Shown here one piece after another: positions 41,526 to 48,436 of a stretch of 48,436 nt of DNA (position 1 is its first letter; each line of letters begins with the position of its first letter). Both the position numbers and the translations under genes were made by a program. Source of the stretch: an uncultured Clostridia bacterium. Lineage in GTDB: Bacteria; Bacillota; Clostridia; Christensenellales; Borkfalkiaceae. The stretch covers positions 1-48,436 of the forward strand of contig CALZDP010000008.1 of assembly GCA_945638575.1 (NCBI GenBank), read 5' to 3'. The notes under the pieces are model-generated. The model was not told where the DNA came from. It saw only the letters and a program-made list of their open reading frames with translations, and did not search any database.

Positions 41526-42148
41526 TATAAAACGCCCTTATCGCGCAAAAGGGTTAATACGCATTCGTGGATTTTTTGAGCGTCGGCATGCGCGTCAACG
41601 GAAATAATCCTATCTGGAAATTTTTCTATAAGCGCCTTATAGCCTTTGTACACTTTATTGTGAAATTCCTGTCCGGCAAGTTCCAACCTATCCGTACTGT
41701 CCGCACCCCCCTTCCTTATAAATGCGGAATAGGGATCGATATCGAAAAAGACGGTTAAATCGGGCACAGCATAGGAAAGCGCAAAATTGTTTGCCGAGGC
41801 AACGAAATCATACCCCAAACCCCTTGCATACGCCTGATAGGCAAAAGAGGAATCGTAATATCTGTCGATAATTACCATTTTGCCCTCGTTTAAGGCAGGT
41901 AAAACCTTTTCTTTAAGAAGTTGACAGCGTGAAGCCGCGTATAATAAAGCCTCGCATTCGTCTGCCATCTCCGAATTATCTTTATCTAAAATTATGGAAC
42001 GAATTTTTTCCGAAATTTCCGTTCCGCCCGGTTCGCGAGTCATAAAATACGGGATAGAATTTGCTTCAAGATATTCTTTTAAAAGACGCACCTGCGTGCT
42101 TTTGCCGGAACCTTCGCAACCCTCAAAAGTAATAAGTTTACCTTTCAT
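41525..42148 (-). CDS. tmk: Thymidylate kinase
   Basis: This enzyme phosphorylates dTMP to dTDP. The P-loop GCEGSGKST (10-18) is followed by TREPGGTEISEKIRSIILD, then IIDRYYDSSFAYQ. The ATG at 42148 is used: AGAGGCGG stands just upstream, whereas the longer frame starts with GTG without a site. tmk-holB-ricT order is conserved from Bacillus. Confidence 0.96.
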   Translation of the reverse strand: MKGKLITFEGCEGSGKSTQVRLLKEYLEANSIPYFMTREPGGTEISEKIRSIILDKDNSEMADECEALLYAASRCQLLKEKVLPALNEGKMVIIDRYYDSSFAYQAYARGLGYDFVASANNFALSYAVPDLTVFFDIDPYSAFIRKGGADSTDRLELAGQEFHNKVYKGYKALIEKFPDRIISVDAHADAQKIHECVLTLLRDKGVL

Positions 42149-42172
42149 AAATCCGCCTCTCACATTAAAACG

Positions 42173-42200
42173 TCAATAACGGGCTTATAGCCCCACTTTT
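42173..42200 (+). repeat. CTTATAG palindromic repeat, copy 14
   Basis: TCAATAACGGGCTTATAGCC followed by CCACTTTT, 24 nt upstream of the tmk start. Confidence 0.85.
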
Positions 42201-42292
42201 AAACTTTTATACTGCTTTTGAAAACCAAAAACAGATAAATACCCACTTAATAAAAAAAACCGTTTTTCAGTGTGCTAATCACCATCGCAGAT

Positions 42293-42379
42293 TTTTTAAA
42301 GACGTCTTTGTTGCCTTGTAAATGCGTTAAACTCGCTACCGTATCTTGTACGGCTACGTTCGTTTGCCTTTTTAAAGAC
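42293..42379. repeat. Repeat unit flanked by 11-bp direct repeats
   Basis: TTTTTAAAGAC occurs at 42293-42303 and 42369-42379. The 65 bp between contain GCGTTAAACTCGCTACCGTA and the hairpin CCGTA-tcttg-TACGG, a pattern that looks like a dispersed Clostridia repeat. It lies in the 399-nt gap between tmk and greA. Confidence 0.45.
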
Positions 42380-42408
42380 AATAATTCATCCTTTAAAAAT
42401 GCGAAGCA

Positions 42409-42498
42409 ATTTTAGCGGTAAAAAACACGGAATACAAAATAACCGTATTGTAGCACCTTTAAGACAAAAAATCTTTCAAAGTATTTTACCGCTAAAAT
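42409..42498. repeat. 90-bp element with perfect 15-bp terminal inverted repeats
   Basis: ATTTTAGCGGTAAAA (42409-42423) and TTTTACCGCTAAAAT (42484-42498) are exact inverted repeats around 60 bp of AT-rich sequence with a small AATAC/GTATT hairpin. No ORF. It could be a miniature mobile element or a large hairpin behind greA. Confidence 0.6.
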
Positions 42499-42547
42499 AA
42501 TCGGTGATAATAGGCACGCCTAAACGCGGTCCTTTAATTGTTTTCGG

Positions 42548-43018
42548 TTACTTGATGATTTCCTTAACGGTAAGTTGATAACTTCCGCCGGGGGCGTCAA
42601 CGGTTACGGTATCGCCGATTTTTGTACCCAAAAGCGCTTTGCCGACAGCGGACTCGTTTGAAATCATATTGTTTGTAATATCGGCTTCGGCAGTACCAAC
42701 GATGGAATAAACAGCTTCTTCTTCCATATCGTGGTCGTAAACTTTAATCTTAGACCCCATGGTAACGGTATTGTTATCCGCAGAAGATTCGTAGATAACC
42801 GCAACTTTCAGTTGGGCTTCGATCTGTTCGATTTCGCCCGATACCCTAGCAAGTTCGTTTTTAGCGGCGTCGTATTCCGCGTTTTCGGATAAATCGCCGA
42901 ATTCACGGGCGATTTTCAATCTTTCAACGACCTGAGGACGTTCGGTTTCGATAAGATAATGCAACTTTTCTTCAAGTTTTTGTTTGCCTTCTTGGCTGAG
43001 ATAAATTTTTTCGTTCAT
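42548..43018 (-). CDS. greA: Transcription elongation factor GreA
   Basis: GreA rescues backtracked RNA polymerase by promoting cleavage of the nascent RNA. The 156-residue protein has the N-terminal coiled coil with acidic tip (AREFGDLSENAEYDAAKNEL) and the C-terminal domain (VGTAEADITNNMISNESAVG). It has its own consensus promoter. In Clostridia it often lies close to aminoacyl-tRNA synthetase genes; here alaS is upstream. Confidence 0.96.
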   Translation of the reverse strand: MNEKIYLSQEGKQKLEEKLHYLIETERPQVVERLKIAREFGDLSENAEYDAAKNELARVSGEIEQIEAQLKVAVIYESSADNNTVTMGSKIKVYDHDMEEEAVYSIVGTAEADITNNMISNESAVGKALLGTKIGDTVTVDAPGGSYQLTVKEIIK

Positions 43019-43087
43019 ATTATTAACCTTTTACCTTGCGCCGACTTTTGGGCTACCACCCGATTTATTATACGGCGAATATCATAT

Positions 43088-43116
43088 ATTATATATTTTT
43101 TATTGTAAAATGTCAA
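43088..43116 (-). promoter_or_regulatory. Sigma-A promoter of greA
   Basis: On the minus strand TTGACA (43111-43116), a 17-bp spacer and TATAAT (43088-43093), a perfect consensus. The leader of about 60 nt contains the small hairpin GGGTGGTAGCCC. Confidence 0.85.
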
Positions 43117-43133
43117 GGACAATATTTGCTTTA

Positions 43134-44930
43134 TTATTGAGCCTTTTCGGTAAGAACTGCTTTAATTCTTCTTATACCTGCAGAAGAAGACTGTTCTTTA
43201 ACGATATGGAATTCCCCTAAATCGCCCGTCCTTTTAGCGTGAGGACCGCCGCAGATTTCCTTGGAAAATTCACCCATGGTGTAAACTTTTACTTTATCGC
43301 CGTAACGAGATTCAAAGACGCCGACTGCACCCGAAGATTTGGCTTCTTCAACGGTCATTTCTTCCATGGTAACGGGAACGTCTGCCTTAATGGCTTCGTT
43401 AACAAGCCTTTCGACCTCTTTGATTTCTTCTGAAGTCATGGGGCGTTCGAAGTTAAAGTCGAATCTTAACCTTTCGGTGGTGATATTACTACCCTTTTGG
43501 GAAACGGAAGGATCGAGAACTTTTTTAAGCGCCGCCTGCATAAGGTGGGTTGCGGTATGAAGTTTTGCGGTGGTTTCGCTTTGATCCGCCAAACCGCCTT
43601 TAAATTTTTGTTCGCTTCCGACCGAGGACTTCTTTTGATGTTCCGAAAACGCATTGTTGTAGCCGTCCACGTCTACGGTAAATCCTTGTTCTTTGGCAAG
43701 TTCCTGCGTGATTTCCAACGGGAAGCCGAAAGTATCGTAAAGCCTGAACGCCGTTTTTCCGGGGAAAGTAGTGCCCTGAATATGCGTTACGACCTTGTTA
43801 AATTCTTTAAGACCGTCGGTAAGAGTTTTTGAAAATTTCTCTTCTTCTTTGTTAAGTTCCGCGTAAATTTTTTCTTTATTGTCGTAAAGTTCGGTATAAG
43901 CGTTTTTGTACTTTTCCACATAACAAGCGGCAATTTTTGCAAGGCTTCCTTCGGAAAGGTCAAGGTTTCTTCCGAACCTTACCGCGCGGCGAATAAGACG
44001 GCGCAAAACATAGCCTTGGTCAACGTTTGAAGGAACTATGCCTTTTACGTCGCCGATTAAGAAAGTTGCCGTTCTTACGTGATCCAAAATGATTCTATAT
44101 GCCTTAGTGATTTCCTCGCTTTCGCCGTACTTTTTGCCCGTCAAACTTTCGATTTCCGCCTTGGCTTCATCGAAAAGTTCTGTATCGTAAACGCTTTCGA
44201 CGCCGTTTAAAATACACAAAGTACGCTCTAAGCCCATCCCCGTATCGACGTTTCTTTGTTTTAACTTGCTGTAACTGCCGTCTTCGTTTTTGTAATACTG
44301 CATGAAAACGTTGTTCCAGATTTCAAGGTATTTACCGCAGTCGCACGCCGGCGTGCAGTCGGGTCCGCACTTGGGAATTTTTCTGTCGATGAACATTTCG
44401 GTATCCGGTCCGCAAGGTCCGGTTTTGCCGGCTATCCACCAGTTGTTCTTTTTGGGAAGATAGAAGATTTTATCTTCGGGAATACCTAATTCCTTCCAAC
44501 GATTCGCGCTCGATTCATCCCTCGGACAGTCATCGTCTCCCGCAAAAACGGTAACGGCTAAATCTTCAACGGGAATACCAAGGTATTCTTTGCTTGTTAA
44601 AAATTCATAACTCCAACCGATTGACTCATAGTTAAAGTAGTCGCCGAGCGACCAGTTGCCGAGCATTTCGAAAAAAGTAAGGTGAGATAAATCGCCGACT
44701 TCGTCTATATCGCCCGTTCTTACGCATTTTTGAACGTCGGTCAAACGCTTGCCTTCCGGATGTTTTTCACCTAAAAGATAGGGAACCAACGGATGCATGC
44801 CTGCCGTTGTAAACAAAACGGAAGGGTCGTTTTCCGGAATAAGACTTGCGGAAGGTATTATTTTATGACCTTTGCTTTCAAAAAATTTTAAGTATAAATT
44901 TCTTAATTCTTCAGCAGTAAATTTTTTCAT
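43134..44930 (-). CDS. alaS: Alanine--tRNA ligase, compact form
   Basis: This class II synthetase charges tRNA-Ala. The 598-residue protein has the catalytic domain (LFTTAGMHPLVPYLLGEKHP, TFFEMLGNWSLGDYF, GMGLERTLCILNG) and an editing domain with HTATH (458-462) and CGGPH (560-564), both zinc sites intact. It is far shorter than the usual 870-880 residues: FKGGLADQSETTAKLHTATH joins the tRNA-recognition part directly to the editing core, so the beta-barrel and C-Ala domains are missing. A Cys insert (CGPDCTPACDCG, about 188-199) may bind metal. AAGGAT precedes the ATG. Confidence 0.95.
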   Translation of the reverse strand: MKKFTAEELRNLYLKFFESKGHKIIPSASLIPENDPSVLFTTAGMHPLVPYLLGEKHPEGKRLTDVQKCVRTGDIDEVGDLSHLTFFEMLGNWSLGDYFNYESIGWSYEFLTSKEYLGIPVEDLAVTVFAGDDDCPRDESSANRWKELGIPEDKIFYLPKKNNWWIAGKTGPCGPDTEMFIDRKIPKCGPDCTPACDCGKYLEIWNNVFMQYYKNEDGSYSKLKQRNVDTGMGLERTLCILNGVESVYDTELFDEAKAEIESLTGKKYGESEEITKAYRIILDHVRTATFLIGDVKGIVPSNVDQGYVLRRLIRRAVRFGRNLDLSEGSLAKIAACYVEKYKNAYTELYDNKEKIYAELNKEEEKFSKTLTDGLKEFNKVVTHIQGTTFPGKTAFRLYDTFGFPLEITQELAKEQGFTVDVDGYNNAFSEHQKKSSVGSEQKFKGGLADQSETTAKLHTATHLMQAALKKVLDPSVSQKGSNITTERLRFDFNFERPMTSEEIKEVERLVNEAIKADVPVTMEEMTVEEAKSSGAVGVFESRYGDKVKVYTMGEFSKEICGGPHAKRTGDLGEFHIVKEQSSSAGIRRIKAVLTEKAQ

Positions 44931-45002
44931 ATATCTATCCTTATTTGACAGCGTTAATTAAAATTTTATTTGTAATTTAAGTGTAAATTTTTGTAATAAG
45001 CG

Positions 45003-45021
45003 GCGCTATAGGTCGGTTATT
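45003..45021. repeat. CTTATAG palindromic repeat, copy 15 (partial)
   Basis: GCGCTATAGGTCGGTTATT overlaps the cysS stop codon at 45020-45022. It matches the GACCTATAGGTCGGTTAT form at 8117-8133. Confidence 0.6.
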
Positions 45022-46408
45022 AAGCCTTTTCGACGGTGAAGCCGTCTTTTTTGATCATAACTTTGTAACCGCTTTCGGTAATGGTTTTACGAAGTTCGTC
45101 CGCCAAGGCGTAGTTTTTGACAAGCCTTGCCTGTTGCATTTTGTTCGCAAGATCCATAATATCTTCGGGAACGGAATCTTCCTTTTTATAGGTTTTTAAA
45201 TAGTCGTCGGCGTCCATGGTAAACAGTTCTAAAACGGCATAGTTTTTAATAACGTCGTTAACAATATTTACCCCCCTGCCGTCGCCGTTTTTAATAAAGG
45301 CATCTGCCTTTTTAAAATATCCGTAAAGGTTGGCAATGGCAAGCGCCGTATTAAAGTCATCGGATAAAGCGTCGTCAAAATCTTTATCTATTCCGCTATC
45401 GTAACCGTCAAGAGGAGTAAGACCGCTCTTTTTCGCTTCCGAAATCACTTTGTAAAAATCCGCAACGTGCTTTTCGGCGTCAGGGAAAATGGTGTCGGTA
45501 ATGTTTATATCGTTACGGTAAGAAGTTTCCAGCATGGCAAACTTTATAGCGTCGGGACTAAACTTATCCAACAGGTCTTTAAGCAGTAACGAGTTGCCTA
45601 ACGATTTACTCATTTTTTGGCCGTTTACCTTTATAAGCCCGTTATGCATCCAGTATTTAACGAAAGGTTTGCCCGTTAAAGCCTCGGTTTGGGCGATTTC
45701 GTTTTCGTGGTGAGGAAAGATCAAATCCCTTCCGCCGCCGTGGATATCGATTTGATCGCCGAAAGCGGCGCGGTTCATTGCCGAACATTCTATGTGCCAG
45801 CCCGGTCTGCCCTTGCCCCAAGGCGAATCCCAAAAGACTTCACCCTCCTTAGCGGCTTTCCAAAGCGCAAAGTCTAAGGGGGCGCGTTTTTGTTCGTCGT
45901 TGCTTATCCTTACGCCGTCAAGCATATCTTCCGGTTTGCGATTGGATAAACCGCCGTAAGACGGGAAACTTTCCACCGAAAAATAAACGCTTCCGTCCTT
46001 GGTCGGGTAAGCGTGTCCGCTATCTATCAGCGCGGAAATAAAATCGATGATTTGGCCGATATTTTCGGTTGCTTTCATCCAAGTATCCGGATCGCCGACG
46101 CCGAAACGACGCATTTGAAAATCTATATTGTCGATCATTTGCTTGGCGTATTCCAAAGCAGGAATACCCGTTTCCTTAGATTTAGCGATAATTTTATCGT
46201 CAACGTCGGTGTAGTTTCTTGCGTAAGTTACGTCATACCCTTTTTTAACAAGGAAGTTTCTTACCACGTCGTAAATAAGCGCTTGGTAAGCGTGCCCGAT
46301 ATGGGCTTCGCCGGAAACGGTTATTCCGCACGCGTACATATTGACTTTATTACCGCAAAGGGGAATAAATTCCTCTTTTTTTCTTGTCAAAGAATTATAT
46401 ATCTTCAT
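45020..46408 (-). CDS. cysS: Cysteine--tRNA ligase
   Basis: This class I synthetase charges tRNA-Cys. The 462-residue protein has YACGITVSGEAHIGHA with the HIGH signature and a zinc cysteine, GWHIECSAMNRAAFGD, HGGGRDLIFPHHENEIAQ, and GQKMSKSLGNS. The ATG at 46408 is preferred because AAAGGT lies close upstream and the family starts MKIYNSLT; the frame is open nine codons further. No T-box can fit in the leader of about 20 nt. Confidence 0.96.
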   Translation of the reverse strand: MKIYNSLTRKKEEFIPLCGNKVNMYACGITVSGEAHIGHAYQALIYDVVRNFLVKKGYDVTYARNYTDVDDKIIAKSKETGIPALEYAKQMIDNIDFQMRRFGVGDPDTWMKATENIGQIIDFISALIDSGHAYPTKDGSVYFSVESFPSYGGLSNRKPEDMLDGVRISNDEQKRAPLDFALWKAAKEGEVFWDSPWGKGRPGWHIECSAMNRAAFGDQIDIHGGGRDLIFPHHENEIAQTEALTGKPFVKYWMHNGLIKVNGQKMSKSLGNSLLLKDLLDKFSPDAIKFAMLETSYRNDINITDTIFPDAEKHVADFYKVISEAKKSGLTPLDGYDSGIDKDFDDALSDDFNTALAIANLYGYFKKADAFIKNGDGRGVNIVNDVIKNYAVLELFTMDADDYLKTYKKEDSVPEDIMDLANKMQQARLVKNYALADELRKTITESGYKVMIKKDGFTVEKA

Positions 46409-46433
46409 AGTAATACCTTTATATACATCGGTC

Positions 46434-46463
46434 ATTATAGCACAACCCTTTACTTTTTGGCAA
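46434..46463 (-). promoter_or_regulatory. Promoter of cysS
   Basis: On the minus strand TTGCCA (46458-46463), an 18-bp spacer and TATAAT (46434-46439) preceded by TGC, an extended -10. Confidence 0.7.
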
Positions 46464-46523
46464 ACGAATACGGGAGTTTTTACGAAAGCGCAGAAAATTT
46501 ATTGCCCTTAAAAATGGCAAATT

Positions 46524-46552
46524 ATTGCGATTTAAGGCTAAATAATCGCAAT
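46524..46552. promoter_or_regulatory. Inverted repeat between the cysS and serS promoters
   Basis: ATTGCGATT and AATCGCAAT form a perfect 9-bp inverted repeat with an 11-bp spacer, 16 bp before the serS -35 box. Further copies of the half site are imperfect (AATCG-aaaaaa-CGATT overlaps the -35 box). It may be an operator; no regulator is suggested by the sequence. Confidence 0.35.
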
Positions 46553-46567
46553 TAATCGAAAAAACGA

Positions 46568-46596
46568 TTGCAAACGGCGGTTATTTGGGATATAAT
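46568..46596 (+). promoter_or_regulatory. Promoter of serS
   Basis: TTGCAA (46568-46573), a 17-bp spacer and TATAAT (46591-46596). The leader is about 35 nt with a GAGGT site before the ATG. Confidence 0.75.
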
Positions 46597-46637
46597 AATA
46601 AAAGAAAATTATTAGATGTTATTTTGAGGTATATGGT

Positions 46638-47921
46638 ATGCTCGATATTAAGATGATATGCGATAATCCGGAAAAGGTGCAAAATTCCTTGGCAAAAAAG
46701 GGCTGCATCGTAGATTTCAGCGAACTTTTACAATGGGTAAAAGACCGCAAAACCCTTTTACAAAAGGTTGAAAGCGACAAAGCGGAAAGAAACAAAGTTT
46801 CCGCACAGATTCCCGCCCTTAAAAAGGAAGGTAAACCCGTTGACGAAATTTTTGCCAAAATGCGCGCACTCGGCGAAGATATTGCCGAACAGGACAAAAA
46901 GGTAAACGAACTTTCAGACAAAATTTTTGATTTTGTCGCAAAACTTCCGAACCTTCCCGACGACGACCTTTTGGCAGGCGAAAAGGAAAACAATCAAGTT
47001 GTAAAAGTTTTCGGTAAAAAGCCGGAATTCGACTTTGAATTTAAAAACCACGTCGATCTTTGCACTTCGCTTAATCTTATAGATTACGAACGCGGCGTTA
47101 AACTTTCGGGCGGCGGATATTGGCTTTATAAAGGCGACGGCGCAAGATTGGAATGGGCGCTTTTGAACTTCTTTATTTCGGAACACTTAAAAGACGGCTA
47201 TACGTTTATTCTTCCGCCGCATATGCTCGGATATAACTGCGGATTCGGCGCAGGACAGTTCCCTAAATTTTCCGACGAAGTTTACTGGGTAGAAGATAAA
47301 GAATGTGAAGACAGAAAACAGCAACGCTTTATGTTACCTACGGCGGAAACGGCGCTTGTCAATATGCACGCAGGTGAAATTTTAGACAGCAAAAACCTGC
47401 CTATGAAGTATTTTGCTTATACCCCTTGCTACCGTAAAGAAGCAGGCTCTTACCGCGCGGAAGAAAGAGGCATGATACGCGGACACCAGTTTAACAAAGT
47501 CGAAATGGTTCAGTACACTATGCCGGAAGATTCCCCCAAAGCCTTTGAAGAGTTGGTCGGTAAAGCGTGCTCGCTTATGGAAAAGTTAGGGCTTCACTTC
47601 AGACTTTCCAAACTTGCCGCAGGCGACTGCTCTGCTTCCATGGCAAGAACTTACGACATCGAAGTTTGGATCCCAAGCATGGGCATTTATAAGGAAGTAA
47701 GTTCGGTTTCCAACGCAAACGATTACCAAGCAAGAAGAAACAACACCCGCTATAAGGGCGAAGATAAAAAACTCGGTTATGTGCATACCTTAAACGGAAG
47801 CGGTCTTGCGACAAGCCGCGTCTTCCCCGCACTTATCGAACAGATGCAAAACCCCGACGGTACAGTTACCATTCCTGAAGTTTTAAGACCGTTTATGGGC
47901 GGACAAACTTTACTGAAATAA
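46638..47921 (+). CDS. serS: Serine--tRNA ligase
   Basis: This class II synthetase charges tRNA-Ser and, in most bacteria, tRNA-Sec. The 427-residue protein has the N-terminal coiled-coil arm (about 28-100), the TAE loop (235-237), motif 2 in YTPCYRKEAGSYRAEERGMI (261-280) and motif 3 in NGSGLATSRVFPALIE (386-401). Length is standard. GAGGT lies 8 nt before the ATG. It is monocistronic, with its own promoter and a strong hairpin terminator. Confidence 0.97.
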   Translation: MLDIKMICDNPEKVQNSLAKKGCIVDFSELLQWVKDRKTLLQKVESDKAERNKVSAQIPALKKEGKPVDEIFAKMRALGEDIAEQDKKVNELSDKIFDFVAKLPNLPDDDLLAGEKENNQVVKVFGKKPEFDFEFKNHVDLCTSLNLIDYERGVKLSGGGYWLYKGDGARLEWALLNFFISEHLKDGYTFILPPHMLGYNCGFGAGQFPKFSDEVYWVEDKECEDRKQQRFMLPTAETALVNMHAGEILDSKNLPMKYFAYTPCYRKEAGSYRAEERGMIRGHQFNKVEMVQYTMPEDSPKAFEELVGKACSLMEKLGLHFRLSKLAAGDCSASMARTYDIEVWIPSMGIYKEVSSVSNANDYQARRNNTRYKGEDKKLGYVHTLNGSGLATSRVFPALIEQMQNPDGTVTIPEVLRPFMGGQTLLK

Positions 47922-47940
47922 ATTAAATTAAAGCAATAAA

Positions 47941-47986
47941 AAGCGGCGAAAATCGGCCTATAGGTCGGTTTTCGCCACTTTTTTGT
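47941..47986. terminator. Bidirectional terminator of serS built on a CTTATAG repeat
   Basis: A near-perfect 40-nt palindrome runs from 47941 to 47980. AAG-c-GGCGAAAA and TTTTCGCC-a-CTT are the outer arms, and CGGCCTATAGGTCGG, the repeat core, is the inner part. It is followed by a T-rich tail on the plus strand and AAAAAGC/GCTTTTT symmetry for the minus-strand gene. Confidence 0.8.
47953..47968. repeat. CTTATAG palindromic repeat, copy 16 (terminator core)
   Basis: TCGGCCTATAGGTCGG forms the apex of the serS terminator hairpin and matches the 8114-8129 copy except for one base. Confidence 0.7.
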
Positions 47987-48027
47987 TTTTTACGATATGT
48001 ATTTACCGCTGTATTTTTCGTATTAAA

Positions 48028-48435
48028 TTAAGATTCCTGCCAACCGATTTTACCGTTGTCGAATTGTAAACATTGACCGCCTTGATCAAAATATCCTATA
48101 GCAAAATGCCAATAATGATAATCTAAATCACTTGTCATTGAAGTAGAGCAATTACTATAGTTGCCGTTTTTGGCGTTATAACCGATCACATAACCGATTG
48201 CAGGATAAATTTTATTGCTTCTGCTCGGGCTTGTCCAATAAATCGTGCCGTTACTGCTACAATTTTTCACATATCCGTTTGACAAATTATATCCTACCAC
48301 ACCACCGATTTTTCCGTTATCGGTATCCCAATAATAATTCATTGTTAAACTGTAAGTATCACAGTCGACAACGCTATATGCGTTTCTGCCTGTAATACCG
48401 CCAACTTCTCCCGAAACGTTAAACGTTATACCGTT
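48028..48435 (-). CDS. GLUG-motif surface protein, C-terminal part (cut by window edge)
   Basis: The frame is open to the right edge of the window; 135 residues of the C-terminus are visible. It shows repeated units of the GLUG type: GEVGGITGRNAYSVVDCDTY, then GKIGGVVGYNLSNGYVKNCS, then a degenerate IGYVIGYNAKNGNYSNCS. Such repeats form beta-helical segments in large secreted or cell-surface proteins of gut bacteria. The N-terminus, signal peptide and any anchor lie outside the window. The stop is 42 nt from the shared terminator. The ATG at 48342 is internal, not a likely start. Confidence 0.7.
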   Translation of the reverse strand, partial: NGITFNVSGEVGGITGRNAYSVVDCDTYSLTMNYYWDTDNGKIGGVVGYNLSNGYVKNCSSNGTIYWTSPSRSNKIYPAIGYVIGYNAKNGNYSNCSTSMTSDLDYHYWHFAIGYFDQGGQCLQFDNGKIGWQES

Positions 48436-48436
48436 A

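Noticed and set aside
43041..43060. GGGTGGTAGCCC in the greA leader as a T-box antiterminator
   Set aside because: The leader is only about 60 nt, no specifier stem or terminator is present, and greA is not a usual T-box target.
45631..45645. TTATAAGCCCGTTAT inside cysS, resembling the CTTATAG repeat
   Set aside because: It encodes HNGLIK in the conserved MHNGLIKVNGQKMSKS motif of CysRS, and the flanks do not continue the repeat. The match is chance.
46013..46555. 180-codon plus-strand ORF opposite cysS
   Set aside because: Antisense to the start of cysS and running through its promoter; no supporting start site.

Overview
The window looks like the chromosome of an AT-rich, low-GC Gram-positive bacterium of the class Clostridia, probably one of the uncultivated gut lineages; genus is not assignable by eye. 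The evidence is a single merged S10-spc-alpha ribosomal operon in Firmicutes order (including adk-map-infA-rpmJ between secY and rpsM), zinc-ribbon (C+) forms of S4, S14, L24 and L36, an adenylate kinase with a zinc LID, purine-rich Shine-Dalgarno sites, consensus sigma-A promoters, and a tmk-holB-ricT-trmN6-rsmI run like the yaa/yab region of Bacillus. No tRNA, rRNA, CRISPR array, transposase or phage gene was recognised.

Layout. 1-3500 (minus): ferrous-iron operon feoA-feoA-feoB plus a tiny Cys-rich FeoB-associated protein, read from a strong promoter with an overlapping palindrome. 3600-5220 (plus): a TetR-type regulator and an acyltransferase-like protein. 5330-9840 (minus): VWA-domain lipoprotein, MscL, ArgRS. 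9956-11053 (plus): ychF. 11235-15136 (minus): gap, an M29 aminopeptidase, an FAD-dependent dehydrogenase. 15330-17510 (plus): U32 family protein. 17594-32869 (minus): 31 genes from rpsJ to rplQ, preceded by a leader of about 315 nt with an intrinsic terminator and a possible three-way junction. 33536-37497 (minus): pdxS-pdxT, then a glycosyltransferase and an acyltransferase that overlap. 37784-44930 (minus): alaS, greA, tmk, holB, ricT, ferredoxin, trmN6-like, rsmI. 45020-47921: divergent cysS and serS. 48028 to the right edge (minus): the end of a GLUG-repeat surface protein.

The most unusual content is not a gene. A family of about 27-bp palindromic repeats, core CTTATAG or CCTATAGG, occurs about 16 times in the 48 kb and, as far as I can see, never inside the ribosomal operon. 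Most copies sit directly behind stop codons. Several form the centre of terminator hairpins, and three lie in frame inside protein-coding genes (two in the U32 gene, one in holB), recalling the Rickettsia palindromic elements. Two longer composite elements (35101-35542) carry the same repeat at one end and share a 38-bp identical stretch with an inverted copy near 7206.

Most genes are housekeeping: translation, secretion (secY), nucleotide metabolism (adk, tmk), replication (holB), vitamin B6 (pdxST), glycolysis (gap), iron uptake (feo) and glycolipid or phospholipid synthesis. Lineage-specific features include a long extracellular insertion in FeoB, a compact AlaRS without the beta-barrel and C-Ala parts, an enlarged L17, and a ferredoxin whose two halves share 35 identical bases.
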